Assembly (NCBI RefSeq): GCF_002770595.1
Contig: NZ_CP022986.1
Coordinates: 3,782,001-3,846,000 of the forward strand
DNA: 64,000 bases
Source: Chryseobacterium camelliae
GTDB taxonomy: Bacteria > Bacteroidota > Bacteroidia > Flavobacteriales > Weeksellaceae
Direction of reading: 5' to 3'
How positions within the stretch are numbered: the first letter of the stretch is position 1; the number at the start of each line of letters is the position of its first letter. Positions 35,094 to 45,066 of the stretch are shown here, piece by piece. The notes beneath the pieces are model-generated. The model was not told the DNA's origin. It did not search any database and worked only from the letters and a program-made list of their open reading frames with translations. The translations under genes were made by a program, and so were the position numbers.

Positions 35094-38000
35094 GTGGAAC
35101 ACTCTAAACAAATTTTTCAGACCGAGAATAAAAAACGCTGGAGAAATGTAAAGTGGGGATCAAGAATTTTTATTTTCCTCGCGGTACTGCTCTTTATTGC
35201 GCTGGGTCTGATGATGAAACTGGACAGAAGTCCGAAAATCCCTTTTAAAGAAGATTACAAAGCGGTTATTACGGCCAGCCGGCCCTATCTTCAGGAGAAT
35301 AAAATATCCAAAGAGTATAAAGGCTTCAGGAGCTTCATCTCCGAGAAAAATATCCATACCAATCTTGCCAAGATAGAAAAGGCAAAAGAAGAACGTTTCA
35401 AAAACCAGAACCGAAACTGGGCACAGTTCCCGGGAGGGATCCGTTCTGCATTTTATGTCGCCTGGGACCCGCAGTCCCTTATGTCGCTGAAAAGGAATAT
35501 CCGGCATACCAACCTGGTATTTCCGGAATGGTTTTTCCTGGATCCCGAATCCGGTGCGCTGAAAACGAATTTGGACCCGGAAGGGTATAAGATCATCAAA
35601 AGGACCGGTGTGGCGGCCATGCCGATGCTCAGCAACAATTCAAACCAGGAATTCCGGGCTGAAGGTTTGGCGAAAGTACTGAAAGACCCTCTGAAAAGGA
35701 CACAGCTGATCCGCCAGGTAACCACTCAGTGCCTTAAATTTCATTTCAAAGGAATTAATGTGGACTTTGAAAGTATCGGGCTGGACTCCGATGAATACCT
35801 TATTGCTTTCCTGAAAGAGCTTTCGGGAACGTTCAGAAAGAACGGGCTGATGGTAACGATGGATATCATGACGGATAACGATGATTATAATATCCGTAAG
35901 CTGGACCCCTACGTAGATTATTTTGTGCTTATGGCATATGATGAATATTCTGCAGATAGTGATGCAGGACCTGTATCCTCCCAGAAATGGATTGAAGCGC
36001 AGACCGGCAAAATTCTGGAAAAAACAACACCCGGTAAAATTATTCTGGGATTGGGAGCATACGGTTATGACTGGAGTACCAATAAGGATGACAATACTTC
36101 GGTGACGTATATGCAGGCCATTACAAAAGCCAGTGCCAGTAAAGCAGATATCAACTTCGATGATAATACCTTCAACCTGAATTATTCCTATACCGATGCC
36201 AAAAACAATACGCATACCGTATTCTTCAATGATGCAGCGTCTATCTTCAATACCATGCGTTTCTCCTCGGAATACCCTCTTGCAGGAACTGCATTATGGA
36301 GACTGGGAAGTGAAGACAGCAGGGTATGGAATTTTTATGATAAAGACCTGAGCTCTGCAGGAATGTCCAAAATCAACTTCAAAGATCTTGAAAATGTAAA
36401 AGGCCAGACAATGGTCGACTATATCGGGGACGGAGAAGTGCTGGATGTCCTCAATACGCCGCACGACGGAAAAATAGCCCTTGAAACGGATCCGAAAGAA
36501 AAAATTATCACCGATGAAACCTATAAGACCTATCCCAGCTCTTATGAAGTGAAAAAATACGGCGAGGCGCCCCAGAAAGATCTGGTGCTGACTTTTGATG
36601 ATGGTCCGGATGAAACCTATACTCCGCAGATCCTGGATGTTTTATCGAAATACCACGTTCCGGCAGCCTTTTTCCTGGTAGGGCTGAACGCGGAAAAAAA
36701 CCTTCCGCTGGTAAAAAGGATTTACAGGGAAGGGCATGAAATCGGGAACCACACCTTTACCCATGAAAACGTAGCCCGGGTAAGTCCGGAAAGGGCTTTG
36801 CTGGAACTTAAACTGACACGGCTGCTGATTGAGTGCATTACCGGCCACAGTACCATACTGTTCCGGGCACCGTACAATGCCGATTCAGAACCAACGACCC
36901 CTGAAGAAATCATACCAGTAGCACTGGCCAGGAAACAGAACTATCTTGATATCGGGGAAAATATTGACCCTGAAGACTGGCAGCCGGGCATCAAAGCGGA
37001 TGAAATCGTGAAAAGGGTGATGGAAGGCCTTCATCAGAGGAAAGGAAATATCATCCTGTTGCATGATGCCGGCGGCGATACCCGGGAAGAAACCGTAAAG
37101 GCACTTAAAGTCCTGATTCCTGCATTGCAGAAACAGGGCTACCACTTTACCAACCTCGCCAGCATCCTCTACAAAAGCAAAAACGAGCTTATGCCCGAAG
37201 TGCCTAAAACCAGGGCATACTATGTTATGCAGCTGAATCTGGTCCTGGCCACCGTGATTTATGGCATCAGCCATTTCCTGGTCGCCCTTTTTACCGTGTT
37301 TATAGGTTTAGGGATCATCAGGCTGTTGCTCATGGCCTATTGGGCGGTACAGGAAAAAAGAAAAGAAAAGGAGAAAGGCCGGTTTCCGGTTCTGGATTCT
37401 TACCCGAAGGTTTCCATCATGGTTCCTGCGTATAATGAAGAAGTTAACATCGTATCGTCACTGAGCAACCTTCTGAATCAGACCTACCCGAATTTTGATG
37501 TGATCATGATTGATGACGGAAGCAGGGATTCAACCTATCAGAAAGCGCAGGATGCATTTGCCGGCCATCCGAAACTTAAAATATTCACGAAACCGAACGG
37601 AGGAAAAGCTACGGCTTTAAATTACGGGATATCCCGCACTGACTCGGAATATGTGGTCTGCATTGATGCGGATACCAAACTCCAGCAGGATGCCGTAAAA
37701 TTCCTGATGGCGAGATTCCTCAATGCGGCTCCGGAAGAAAAGATTGCCGCAGTAGCCGGAAACGTAAAAGTTGGAAATCCGGTCAACTGGCTGACCAGAT
37801 GGCAGGCTATAGAATATACCACCAGCCAGAATTTCGACCGCCTTGCCTATTCATATATCAATGCAGTCACCGTAATTCCGGGAGCCATAGGAGCATTCAG
37901 GAAAGCAGTAGTCGATGAAGTGGGAGGGTATTCTTCGGATACCCTGGCGGAAGACTGTGATATTACCGTTAAGATGCTGAGAAAAGGATATCGTATTGCC

Positions 38001-38501
38001 AATGAGAACAGGGCTGTTGCCGTTACCGAAGCTCCGGAAACCGTAAAACAGTTTCTGAAGCAGCGCTTCAGATGGACCTATGGCATCATGCAGATGTTCT
38101 GGAAACAGAAACAGACCTTCCTGAACCCGGAATACAAAGGGCTGGGACTCTGGGCGATGCCGAACATCCTGCTGTTCCAGTATATCATCCCGTTCTTTTC
38201 ACCGATGGCAGACCTGATTATGTTTTTCGGCCTGTTGTCGGGCAACGGCAATAAAATATTCGTGTATTACCTGCTGTTCCTCCTGGTGGATGCATCACTG
38301 GCTATTGTTGCCTTTATCATGCAGAAAGAAAAAATGTGGAACCTTATTTATATCGTGCCTCAGCGGTTCGGGTACCGCTGGCTGATGTATATCGTACTTT
38401 TCAGGAGCCTGAGGCGGGCGCTGAAAGGAGAGATGCAGGCATGGGGCTTCCTGAAAAGGACCGGGAATGTAAAAGAGATCGGCGCTTCCAGGTTATCATA
38501 A
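35094..38501 (+). CDS. trifunctional GH18-like / polysaccharide deacetylase / GT2 membrane protein
   Basis: An 1135-residue fusion. After a transmembrane segment (about 22-42) comes a GH18-type barrel (about 110-440; GINVDFESIG near 220, FVLMAYDEY near 275). A CE4 deacetylase follows (about 495-695; LTFDDGPDET with the catalytic Asp, GHEIGNHTFTHENV with His-x3-His, ILLHDAGGD). After two membrane helices (about 710-755) lies a processive GT2 synthase (about 770-1000; PKVSIMVPAYNEE, CIDADTK, LAEDCDITV, QRFRWTYG), then three to four membrane helices. The set of synthesis, N-deacetylation and cleavage suggests an amino-sugar exopolysaccharide of PNAG or chitin-like type. The GTG start at 35094 follows AGAAGG. 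Confidence 0.9.
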   Translation: MEHSKQIFQTENKKRWRNVKWGSRIFIFLAVLLFIALGLMMKLDRSPKIPFKEDYKAVITASRPYLQENKISKEYKGFRSFISEKNIHTNLAKIEKAKEERFKNQNRNWAQFPGGIRSAFYVAWDPQSLMSLKRNIRHTNLVFPEWFFLDPESGALKTNLDPEGYKIIKRTGVAAMPMLSNNSNQEFRAEGLAKVLKDPLKRTQLIRQVTTQCLKFHFKGINVDFESIGLDSDEYLIAFLKELSGTFRKNGLMVTMDIMTDNDDYNIRKLDPYVDYFVLMAYDEYSADSDAGPVSSQKWIEAQTGKILEKTTPGKIILGLGAYGYDWSTNKDDNTSVTYMQAITKASASKADINFDDNTFNLNYSYTDAKNNTHTVFFNDAASIFNTMRFSSEYPLAGTALWRLGSEDSRVWNFYDKDLSSAGMSKINFKDLENVKGQTMVDYIGDGEVLDVLNTPHDGKIALETDPKEKIITDETYKTYPSSYEVKKYGEAPQKDLVLTFDDGPDETYTPQILDVLSKYHVPAAFFLVGLNAEKNLPLVKRIYREGHEIGNHTFTHENVARVSPERALLELKLTRLLIECITGHSTILFRAPYNADSEPTTPEEIIPVALARKQNYLDIGENIDPEDWQPGIKADEIVKRVMEGLHQRKGNIILLHDAGGDTREETVKALKVLIPALQKQGYHFTNLASILYKSKNELMPEVPKTRAYYVMQLNLVLATVIYGISHFLVALFTVFIGLGIIRLLLMAYWAVQEKRKEKEKGRFPVLDSYPKVSIMVPAYNEEVNIVSSLSNLLNQTYPNFDVIMIDDGSRDSTYQKAQDAFAGHPKLKIFTKPNGGKATALNYGISRTDSEYVVCIDADTKLQQDAVKFLMARFLNAAPEEKIAAVAGNVKVGNPVNWLTRWQAIEYTTSQNFDRLAYSYINAVTVIPGAIGAFRKAVVDEVGGYSSDTLAEDCDITVKMLRKGYRIANENRAVAVTEAPETVKQFLKQRFRWTYGIMQMFWKQKQTFLNPEYKGLGLWAMPNILLFQYIIPFFSPMADLIMFFGLLSGNGNKIFVYYLLFLLVDASLAIVAFIMQKEKMWNLIYIVPQRFGYRWLMYIVLFRSLRRALKGEMQAWGFLKRTGNVKEIGASRLS

Positions 38502-38570
38502 AAAAATATGGACAGCCCGGTAACAAATCCAGAGAAAAATATACTTATTATAGAAATTAGTGTTATCATA

Positions 38571-40628
38571 ATGAAAAAACTGACATTTTCTTTATTTTTA
38601 TTAGCAGGAGTATCTTCACTGAACATAGTGACGGCTCAGTCTAAAACCAATACAGCAGCAATGAACCTTACGGATAAAGGATTAGACCTTAGCATGATGG
38701 ATAAATCGGTGCGTCCGCAGGATGACTTTTACAATTACGTAAACGGAAGCTGGATGAAAACCGCTAAAATCCCTTCAGATAAACCTACCTGGGGAAGTTT
38801 CAATAAACTGGCAGATGATACGGACAACAATTCGATGACCATCCTCAGCTCCCTTCTGAAAGATAAATTCACAGACGGGACGGAAGGCAAGAAAATCCAG
38901 GACCTGTATGCTACGTACATGAACATGCAGAAAAGAAACGCAGACGGGATTAAGCCGATCCAGGCCAACCTGAATAAGATCGATGCCATTAAAAACCTTC
39001 AGGACCTTCAGAACTACCTGATCTCTGTAACCAAAGACGGAGAAAACATTTTTTACGGATGGGGCGTAGGAGCAGACCTGAAAGATTCCAATATGAATGT
39101 GGTATATCTTGGTGATGCTTCTCTGGGATTAGGAAGAGACTACTACCAGAAAGTCAATGAAAAAAATACTGAGGCATTAGCAGAATACACCAAGTATGTA
39201 GCTTCTATGCTGAAAGAACTGGGATATAAAAATGCTGACGCAGCAGCCAAAGGCATTGTTGACTACGAAAAAAGCATCGCCCAGACCTACCTGACCAATG
39301 AGCAGAGCCGTGACAACACCCTTCAGTACAATCCTGAAACCATGGCGCAGCTTTCATCACTGGTTAAAAATGTAGACATTCCGGGATACCTTAAAAAAGT
39401 AGGGGTAAATACCGATAAAGTAATTATTGGCGAGCTGGGTTACTATAAAAATCTGGATAAGTTCATCAATGCACAGAACCTTCCTGTCATTAAAGATTAC
39501 CTGAAATTCCACATGATCCACGGAAGCGCTTCTTACCTGAGCGAAAAGATCGGTGATATGAGGTTTGCTTTCTATGGCAAATATCTGAGAGGCCAGCAGG
39601 AGCAAAGGGCGCTCAACAAGAGAGGATATGAACTGATCAACGGAAGCCTGGGTGAAGCCTTCGGTAAGCTGTATGTTGAAAAATACTTCCCTGCAGAAGC
39701 CAAGGCTCAGATGGTTGAACTGATCGACTACCTGAAGAAAAGTTTCGCAGTACATATCAATAACCTGGCATGGATGTCTTCGGTAACGAAAGAAAAAGCG
39801 ATGCAGAAGCTGAACAAGTTCACGGTAAAAGTAGCTTATCCGGACAAATGGAAAGATTACTCCAAGCTGAATATCATTCCGGAATCCAAAGGAGGAAGCT
39901 TATATGGCAACCTTCAGAATATTGCAGAATGGCAGTACAATAAAGACCTTGCAAAAATCGGGAAACCGGTAGATAAAACTGAGTGGGGAATGACGCCGCA
40001 GACGGTGAATGCCTATTACAATCCGGTCAACAACGAGATTGTATTCCCTGCAGCCATCCTTCAGCCGCCGTTCTTCAATCCTAAAGCAGATGCTGCCGTG
40101 AACTTCGGTGGAATCGGAGCGGTAATCGGTCACGAAATGAGCCACGGATTCGATGATTCAGGGGCGCAGTTTGATGCAGACGGGAACCTGGTAGACTGGT
40201 GGACACCTGAAGATAAAGCCAATTTTGAAAAGGCAACCAAAGCACTGGCTGCACAGTATGATAAATATGAGCCGGTAAAAGGAACTATGGTAAACGGAAC
40301 TTTTACCAACGGGGAAAACATCGCAGATTTAGGTGGAGTGAACATTGCTTATGATGCTTTACAGATGTATCTTAAAGATCACGGAAATCCAGGCCCGATC
40401 AGCGGTTATACCCAGGATCAGAGATTCTTCCTGAGCTGGGCTACCGTATGGAGAACGTTATCCAGCGAAAAATATATGATCAATCAGGTGAAGACCGATC
40501 CGCACTCACCAGGGTATTTCAGGAGCTTCGGTCCGTTAACCAATGTTGACGCGTTCTACAAAGCTTTCGATGTTAAACCTGGAGACAAGCTTTACAAAGC
40601 GCCGCAGGACAGGATTAAAATCTGGTAA
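38571..40628 (+). CDS. M13 (neprilysin/PepO-like) zinc metallopeptidase, first copy
   Basis: A 685-residue exported endopeptidase that cleaves small peptides in the periplasm or outside. A signal peptide ends VTAQ. Zn motif HEMSHGFDDSG is near residue 522 and the third ligand in ENIADLGG near 582; the C-terminal ends with FYKAFDVKPGDKLYKAP and a terminal Trp, as in M13 enzymes. The substrate-binding NAYYNPVNNEIVFPAAI block is intact. A second, closely related gene follows after 200 bases. ATG 38571 gives the signal peptide; upstream codons are open but not signal-like. Confidence 0.93.
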   Translation: MKKLTFSLFLLAGVSSLNIVTAQSKTNTAAMNLTDKGLDLSMMDKSVRPQDDFYNYVNGSWMKTAKIPSDKPTWGSFNKLADDTDNNSMTILSSLLKDKFTDGTEGKKIQDLYATYMNMQKRNADGIKPIQANLNKIDAIKNLQDLQNYLISVTKDGENIFYGWGVGADLKDSNMNVVYLGDASLGLGRDYYQKVNEKNTEALAEYTKYVASMLKELGYKNADAAAKGIVDYEKSIAQTYLTNEQSRDNTLQYNPETMAQLSSLVKNVDIPGYLKKVGVNTDKVIIGELGYYKNLDKFINAQNLPVIKDYLKFHMIHGSASYLSEKIGDMRFAFYGKYLRGQQEQRALNKRGYELINGSLGEAFGKLYVEKYFPAEAKAQMVELIDYLKKSFAVHINNLAWMSSVTKEKAMQKLNKFTVKVAYPDKWKDYSKLNIIPESKGGSLYGNLQNIAEWQYNKDLAKIGKPVDKTEWGMTPQTVNAYYNPVNNEIVFPAAILQPPFFNPKADAAVNFGGIGAVIGHEMSHGFDDSGAQFDADGNLVDWWTPEDKANFEKATKALAAQYDKYEPVKGTMVNGTFTNGENIADLGGVNIAYDALQMYLKDHGNPGPISGYTQDQRFFLSWATVWRTLSSEKYMINQVKTDPHSPGYFRSFGPLTNVDAFYKAFDVKPGDKLYKAPQDRIKIW

Positions 40629-40644
40629 CCATCATCAGTATAAA

Positions 40645-40673
40645 TTAGCCGCTCAGCAATGGGCGGTTTTTTT
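40645..40673 (+). terminator. hairpin terminator between the two M13 genes
   Basis: CCGCTCA and TGGGCGG arms (with one G-T pair) followed by TTTTTTT. It separates transcription of the copies. Confidence 0.7.
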
Positions 40674-40789
40674 ATGTCCTTTTGTTTCAGAAGAAATATT
40701 CGGAATATATTTCTTAAAATAAAACACTATGTAAAATAAAATACACTTTATCTGAGAATTCATAACGGATTATTATTCAGCAAAATTTG

Positions 40790-40797
40790 TATATTTG
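40790..40797 (+). promoter_or_regulatory. -7 box for the second M13 gene
   Basis: TATATTTG, an exact TAnnTTTG, 31 bases ahead of ATG 40829. Confidence 0.6.
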
Positions 40798-40828
40798 ATA
40801 CGTTGTGTAAATAAAAATAATTTTTTTA

Positions 40829-42925
40829 ATGAAAAAACTGAATATCGGAATACTTGCCCTTTGCGGTATTGTATTCTTAAACTCATGTGGCACGAAGGCA
40901 ACTGCTGACAAATCTCAGCAGTCCGGAGCCATAGCAGTGGTTGCAGAACCGGTGAAGGAGGAAGCAAAAGAAGAGGGGATCAACTTATCCTATATGGATA
41001 AAAGCGTGCGTCCGCAGGATGATTTTTTTAATTATGTGAACGGGAATTGGGTGAAAACCACTCAGATTCCATCTGATAAAGCGAGTTGGGGCTCTTTCAA
41101 TGCATTGAGGGAAAATGTGGATGATAACTCTCTGGATATCCTGAATAAAATCCTTTCTGAAAGCTATTCAGACGGATCTGAAGGAAAAAAAATCCAGAAC
41201 CTGTATGCATCCTTCATGGATGTCGATAAGAGAAATGCAGAAGGCCTGGCTCCCATCAAAGGCGATCTTGCGAAAATCGATGCCATTAAAAACCTGAATG
41301 ACCTTCAGAAATACCTTCTTGATGCCACAAAAGTAGGGGATAATTCATTCTACGGATGGAGAGTAGGCGCAGATATGAAGAATTCCAAAATGAATGCGGT
41401 ATACCTGGGCGGTCCTGACCTTGGGCTCGGAAGGGATTATTACCAGAAAGTAAATGAAGCCAATACCAAAACGCTTGCGGAATACCAGAATTATGTAAGC
41501 AAGCTCTTCGGGGTCTTGGGCTACAAGAACTCACCTCAGGCTGCACAGAATGTGGTTGATTTTGAAAAGCAGCTGGCCAACTACCTTTTAACGCTTGAGC
41601 AGAACAGGGATGCCAATCTGAGGTACAATCCTAAAAACGTGTCTGAGCTCTCAGGGCTGGTTAAAAACATCAATCTGGCCAAATACCTTAAAGATGCAGG
41701 CGTAAATACCGATAGGGTCATTGTCGGGGAACTGAAATACTACCAGAATATGGACCAGTTCCTGAGCCAGAAGAACCTTCCGCTGGTAAAGGATTACCTG
41801 AAATACCACCTGATCAACGGCAATGCAAGCAACCTTGATAACAATCTGGAGCAGATCAGGTTTGATTTCTATTCCAAATACCTTCAGGGACAGAAAGAAC
41901 AGAGGCCGATGAACAAAAGAGGTTTATCACTTGTTAACGGCGTATTGGGGGAAGCTTTCGGGAAGCTGTACGTGGAAAAGTACTTCACTCCTGAAGCGAA
42001 GGCACAGATGGAAACGTATATCGATTACATCCTGAAATCTTTCAAACAGCACATCAACGATATGGACTGGATGTCGCCTGAAACCAAAGTCAAGGCTCAG
42101 GAAAAGTTATCCAAATTCACTGTGAAAATCGCTTATCCGGACAAATGGAAAGACTATTCCGAGCTAAAAGTGGATGCCCCTAAACAGGGTGCAACGCTTT
42201 ATTCCAACCTGCAGAATGTAGCAGCATGGCAATACCAGAGAAGCCTGGATAAAGTAGGGAAGCCGGTGGATAAAACCGAGTGGGGAATGACTCCTCAGAC
42301 CGTGAATGCGTACTACAGCGGATCCAATAATGAGATTGTATTCCCTGCCGCCATTCTTCAGCCGCCGTTCTATAACCCTAAAGCCGATGCTGCCGTGAAT
42401 TTCGGAGGAATCGGTGCTGTAATCGGGCATGAAATTTCCCATGGGTTTGACGACAGCGGTTCCAGGTTTGACGGGGACGGAAACCTCAATAACTGGTGGA
42501 CCGATGCAGACCGTAAGAACTTTGATGCCAAAGTAGGCCAGCTGGCTGCCCAGTACAGCCAGTACGAGCCGGTAAAAGGAAGCTTTGTTAACGGTAAATT
42601 TACCAGCGGGGAAAATATCGGTGACCTGGGAGGTGTGGCTGTAGCGTATGATGCGTTGCAGATGTACCTGAAAGACCACGGAAATCCCGGCCTGATCAGC
42701 GGATTCAATCAGGACCAGCGGTTTTTCATGAGCTGGGCAACTGTGTGGAGAACCAAGTCCACAGACCAGTATATGGTGAACCAGGTAAAGACGGACCCGC
42801 ATTCTCCTGGTGTTTTCAGGGCTTACGGACCATTGGTGAACCAGGATTCGTTCATTAAGGCATTCGACATCAAGCCGGGAGACAAAATGTACAAAGCTCC
42901 TGAGGAAAGAATAAAAATCTGGTAG
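40829..42925 (+). CDS. M13 zinc metallopeptidase lipoprotein, second copy
   Basis: A 698-residue paralogue of the preceding enzyme, with most residues identical by eye across the catalytic half. It differs in being a lipoprotein (lipobox FLNSC near residue 20) with an extra low-complexity stretch after the leader (VVAEPVKEEAKEEG). HEISHGFDDSG and ENIGDLGG carry the Zn ligands, the latter with Gly in place of Ala. The different anchoring suggests that one copy works at the membrane and the other in the periplasm. It has its own promoter and terminator. Confidence 0.93.
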   Translation: MKKLNIGILALCGIVFLNSCGTKATADKSQQSGAIAVVAEPVKEEAKEEGINLSYMDKSVRPQDDFFNYVNGNWVKTTQIPSDKASWGSFNALRENVDDNSLDILNKILSESYSDGSEGKKIQNLYASFMDVDKRNAEGLAPIKGDLAKIDAIKNLNDLQKYLLDATKVGDNSFYGWRVGADMKNSKMNAVYLGGPDLGLGRDYYQKVNEANTKTLAEYQNYVSKLFGVLGYKNSPQAAQNVVDFEKQLANYLLTLEQNRDANLRYNPKNVSELSGLVKNINLAKYLKDAGVNTDRVIVGELKYYQNMDQFLSQKNLPLVKDYLKYHLINGNASNLDNNLEQIRFDFYSKYLQGQKEQRPMNKRGLSLVNGVLGEAFGKLYVEKYFTPEAKAQMETYIDYILKSFKQHINDMDWMSPETKVKAQEKLSKFTVKIAYPDKWKDYSELKVDAPKQGATLYSNLQNVAAWQYQRSLDKVGKPVDKTEWGMTPQTVNAYYSGSNNEIVFPAAILQPPFYNPKADAAVNFGGIGAVIGHEISHGFDDSGSRFDGDGNLNNWWTDADRKNFDAKVGQLAAQYSQYEPVKGSFVNGKFTSGENIGDLGGVAVAYDALQMYLKDHGNPGLISGFNQDQRFFMSWATVWRTKSTDQYMVNQVKTDPHSPGVFRAYGPLVNQDSFIKAFDIKPGDKMYKAPEERIKIW

Positions 42926-42951
42926 GAAACTGCCCGGAAGAATTAACACAG

Positions 42952-42979
42952 AAACGCATCACACTGATGCGTTTTTTTT
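42952..42979 (+). terminator. hairpin terminator
   Basis: AAACGCATCA and TGATGCGTTT arms around CAC, with T8 tail. Confidence 0.85.
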
Positions 42980-43180
42980 ATTAATTTTTCATAGTTTAGT
43001 GATCCTGTAAAGACCTAGGAAGGTTAACAGGCATTAATTATCAGTCATATTCAATAAAAACCTTTCACAAAATTTTGTATGTTACAGTTTTTTTTTAAAT
43101 TTAAACATTGGATTGGTCAGTTATTTGATTCAGATAAAGCCGGTCTACACCAAAATAAGAAATCTCAAAATAACAATAAT

Positions 43181-43627
43181 ATGGCAATGTTTAATTACGG
43201 CGTTGGCGGAAACGAGGTCAAAGTAGATGCTAACGAAGCTATTCAGCAAATACAGGAGAACAAAACGATGATTGTAAGCCAGCTTACAACAGAAGAATCC
43301 TACACTCCTGAAATCGTAACAGGGTTAAAGACCGTGGAAGACGTCTTCAGACACTTTCAGCCTACCGTGGCCGTGCAGCACGAAACGGCAGATGGCAATG
43401 TGGTGGAAGAGGAATTCCGTTTTCAGAACCTTGGTGACTTCACTCCCAAAAACCTTACCCAGAAATCAGAGTACCTTCAGCAGCTGAACATGGAAAAGGA
43501 GCAGTACAACAAAATTGTGCGCCAGCTTAAAACGAATAAAATCCTTCGTAATATGCTGGAGAATGAGCAGACCCGGGCTGCTTTCGTAGAAGTACTGAAA
43601 GAAGTGGCACAAGAACTTGAAAAATAA
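43181..43627 (+). CDS. tssB: T6SS contractile sheath small subunit (TssB, Bacteroidota type)
   Basis: A 148-residue TssB of the T6SSiii class. The start AMFNYGVGGNEVKVDANEAI and the VEDVFRHFQPTVAVQHETAD block are typical, and TssB pairs with TssC to form the sheath that drives the tube. ATG 43181 is chosen; 34 open codons upstream have a composition unlike TssB. The partner tssC starts 18 bases after the stop. No other T6SS gene lies in the window. Confidence 0.85.
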   Translation: MAMFNYGVGGNEVKVDANEAIQQIQENKTMIVSQLTTEESYTPEIVTGLKTVEDVFRHFQPTVAVQHETADGNVVEEEFRFQNLGDFTPKNLTQKSEYLQQLNMEKEQYNKIVRQLKTNKILRNMLENEQTRAAFVEVLKEVAQELEK

Positions 43628-43645
43628 CCTAAAGACAACACAATC

Positions 43646-45010
43646 ATGGATAGTAAATTACAGGCAGCCGAAAGCCAGCAACAGGGCCAACAGCAGCAGC
43701 ACTCAGGCCAGCAGAAAGGAAACGCGCTTGCGGAACTCAATAAAATAGGCGGATTCGGATTCGTAGAATCTGTAGTGGACGGCATCGCCAACATGAATCC
43801 TACCAGGAAGGCCAGAAAAGAAATATTCCTTAACGACAGCAATAAAGCAGACGAAAGAAAGGAGCTGCTTCAGAAAATAAACCTGTGGGTAAGCCTTCTG
43901 GAAGGCAATGAATCAGCCGACGCTATGGCTGAAACCTGCAAAAACAAAGCTCATCAGGCAGACCAGAGCCTTAAAAGCAATCTTAAAAATACGCTGGATG
44001 CAGTCCGTATGCTGGAAACCAACTACAGGACCGTAGCCCAGTTCTATAAAAATACCGAACTTGATAAAGTAGATAATGTAAGCATCGTTAATGCGAGCAT
44101 CGATCAGGTTTCTGACCTGGACAACCCGATCTTTATTGATGCCATCGGCGAAGAATTCAAAAATTACTATGATCGTCTGGATCTGAGGGACAATTATTCC
44201 ATTCTGGCGATCCCTGGCTATCTGGGATCTAACAAAGTCGTTGAGAAATGGGCCAAGATCTGTAACGAGAATAAGGTAATGATGGTGACGGATTTTGCCA
44301 ACCTTGATAAACCGGATGATGTGGTAGACCTTTTCCATTCGGCTAACCTTACCGGGGGAGAACTGCACAGAAGTAATGTCATCATGACGTGCAACTGGCT
44401 CGTAGGCCGCGGAAAGGCAGAAGAAGTGGGAGAGGAGGAAAACGTAGAGCTTCCGCCATCTACTTCCCTTGCAGGAAAAATCCATAAGACCCTGATGTCA
44501 CAGGTGGCTGCAGGTAAAAAACACGGGAACATCAACGAAGTGGATGCCGTAAAATTTGAGCTGAAGAAAAGCGAAATTTCCCAGCTGGAGAAAATGGGCT
44601 TGGTACCGATGGTTAATGAATACGGTAAAATCATGGCATTCTCTGCCAAAACCCTGTTCACGGGAGATAATATCGGGCTTCAGACCTATTCTGTGGTTCG
44701 TGTATTCGACTATGTAACCAAAGTACTCCTTGATTTCCTGAACAGGAGAGCCTTTGAAAACTGGAATGCCAGGAACGAGGATGACCTGAGAAGACAGATC
44801 GTAACCTTCCTTGACGGGATCAAAGGGCCGGATAAACTGATTGAAAAATTCAAGATCGTGCGTTTCGAGCAGGATAAGGTCAATAAAGACAGAGTATGGC
44901 TGGACATCCGTTTAACCCCTTATTTCCCTACCAAAAGTTTCGTTATTAAACTTGACGGACATAAAGGAGATGACGGTAACGAATGGGATGCAGAATACAC
45001 ACAGGATTAA
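43646..45010 (+). CDS. tssC: T6SS contractile sheath large subunit (TssC, DUF5458 family)
   Basis: A 454-residue TssC of the Bacteroidota T6SS, the large sheath subunit. The N terminus is Gln-rich (AAESQQQGQQQQHSGQQ) and probably disordered. The body contains NKIGGFGFVESVVDGIANMN and FILNDSNKADERKEL-like text (IFLNDSNKADERKEL), and the C-terminal RLTPYFPTKSFVIKLDGHKG is the conserved beta-strand handshake region. It is translated with tssB. Loss or distant location of hcp, vgrG, clpV, tssK and membrane-complex genes is unusual: in characterised T6SSiii loci these are clustered. A terminator follows. Confidence 0.87.
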   Translation: MDSKLQAAESQQQGQQQQHSGQQKGNALAELNKIGGFGFVESVVDGIANMNPTRKARKEIFLNDSNKADERKELLQKINLWVSLLEGNESADAMAETCKNKAHQADQSLKSNLKNTLDAVRMLETNYRTVAQFYKNTELDKVDNVSIVNASIDQVSDLDNPIFIDAIGEEFKNYYDRLDLRDNYSILAIPGYLGSNKVVEKWAKICNENKVMMVTDFANLDKPDDVVDLFHSANLTGGELHRSNVIMTCNWLVGRGKAEEVGEEENVELPPSTSLAGKIHKTLMSQVAAGKKHGNINEVDAVKFELKKSEISQLEKMGLVPMVNEYGKIMAFSAKTLFTGDNIGLQTYSVVRVFDYVTKVLLDFLNRRAFENWNARNEDDLRRQIVTFLDGIKGPDKLIEKFKIVRFEQDKVNKDRVWLDIRLTPYFPTKSFVIKLDGHKGDDGNEWDAEYTQD

Positions 45011-45029
45011 CTTACTGATATATACAATT

Positions 45030-45057
45030 AAAACCGATGCGTGCGTGTCGGTTTTTT
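45030..45057 (+). terminator. hairpin terminator after tssC
   Basis: AAACCGA and TCGGTTT arms with a 10-base loop, then a T run, 20 bases past the tssC stop. Confidence 0.75.
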
Positions 45058-45066
45058 CTATCTCAT

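Noticed and set aside
35640..36215. 191-codon minus-strand frame inside the GH18 domain
   Set aside because: It overlaps coding DNA with catalytic motifs on the plus strand and has no recognisable features.
42164..42949. 261-codon minus-strand frame over the second M13 gene
   Set aside because: It lies antisense to the zinc-binding region. Its length is explained by codon bias on the other strand, and a similar shorter one occurs in the first copy.
43079..43180. N-terminal extension of TssB by 34 codons
   Set aside because: The extension is rich in Phe, Asn and Lys unlike any TssB start; the family start is at 43181.
43913..44485. 190-codon minus-strand frame within tssC
   Set aside because: It is fully antisense to a conserved sheath protein.
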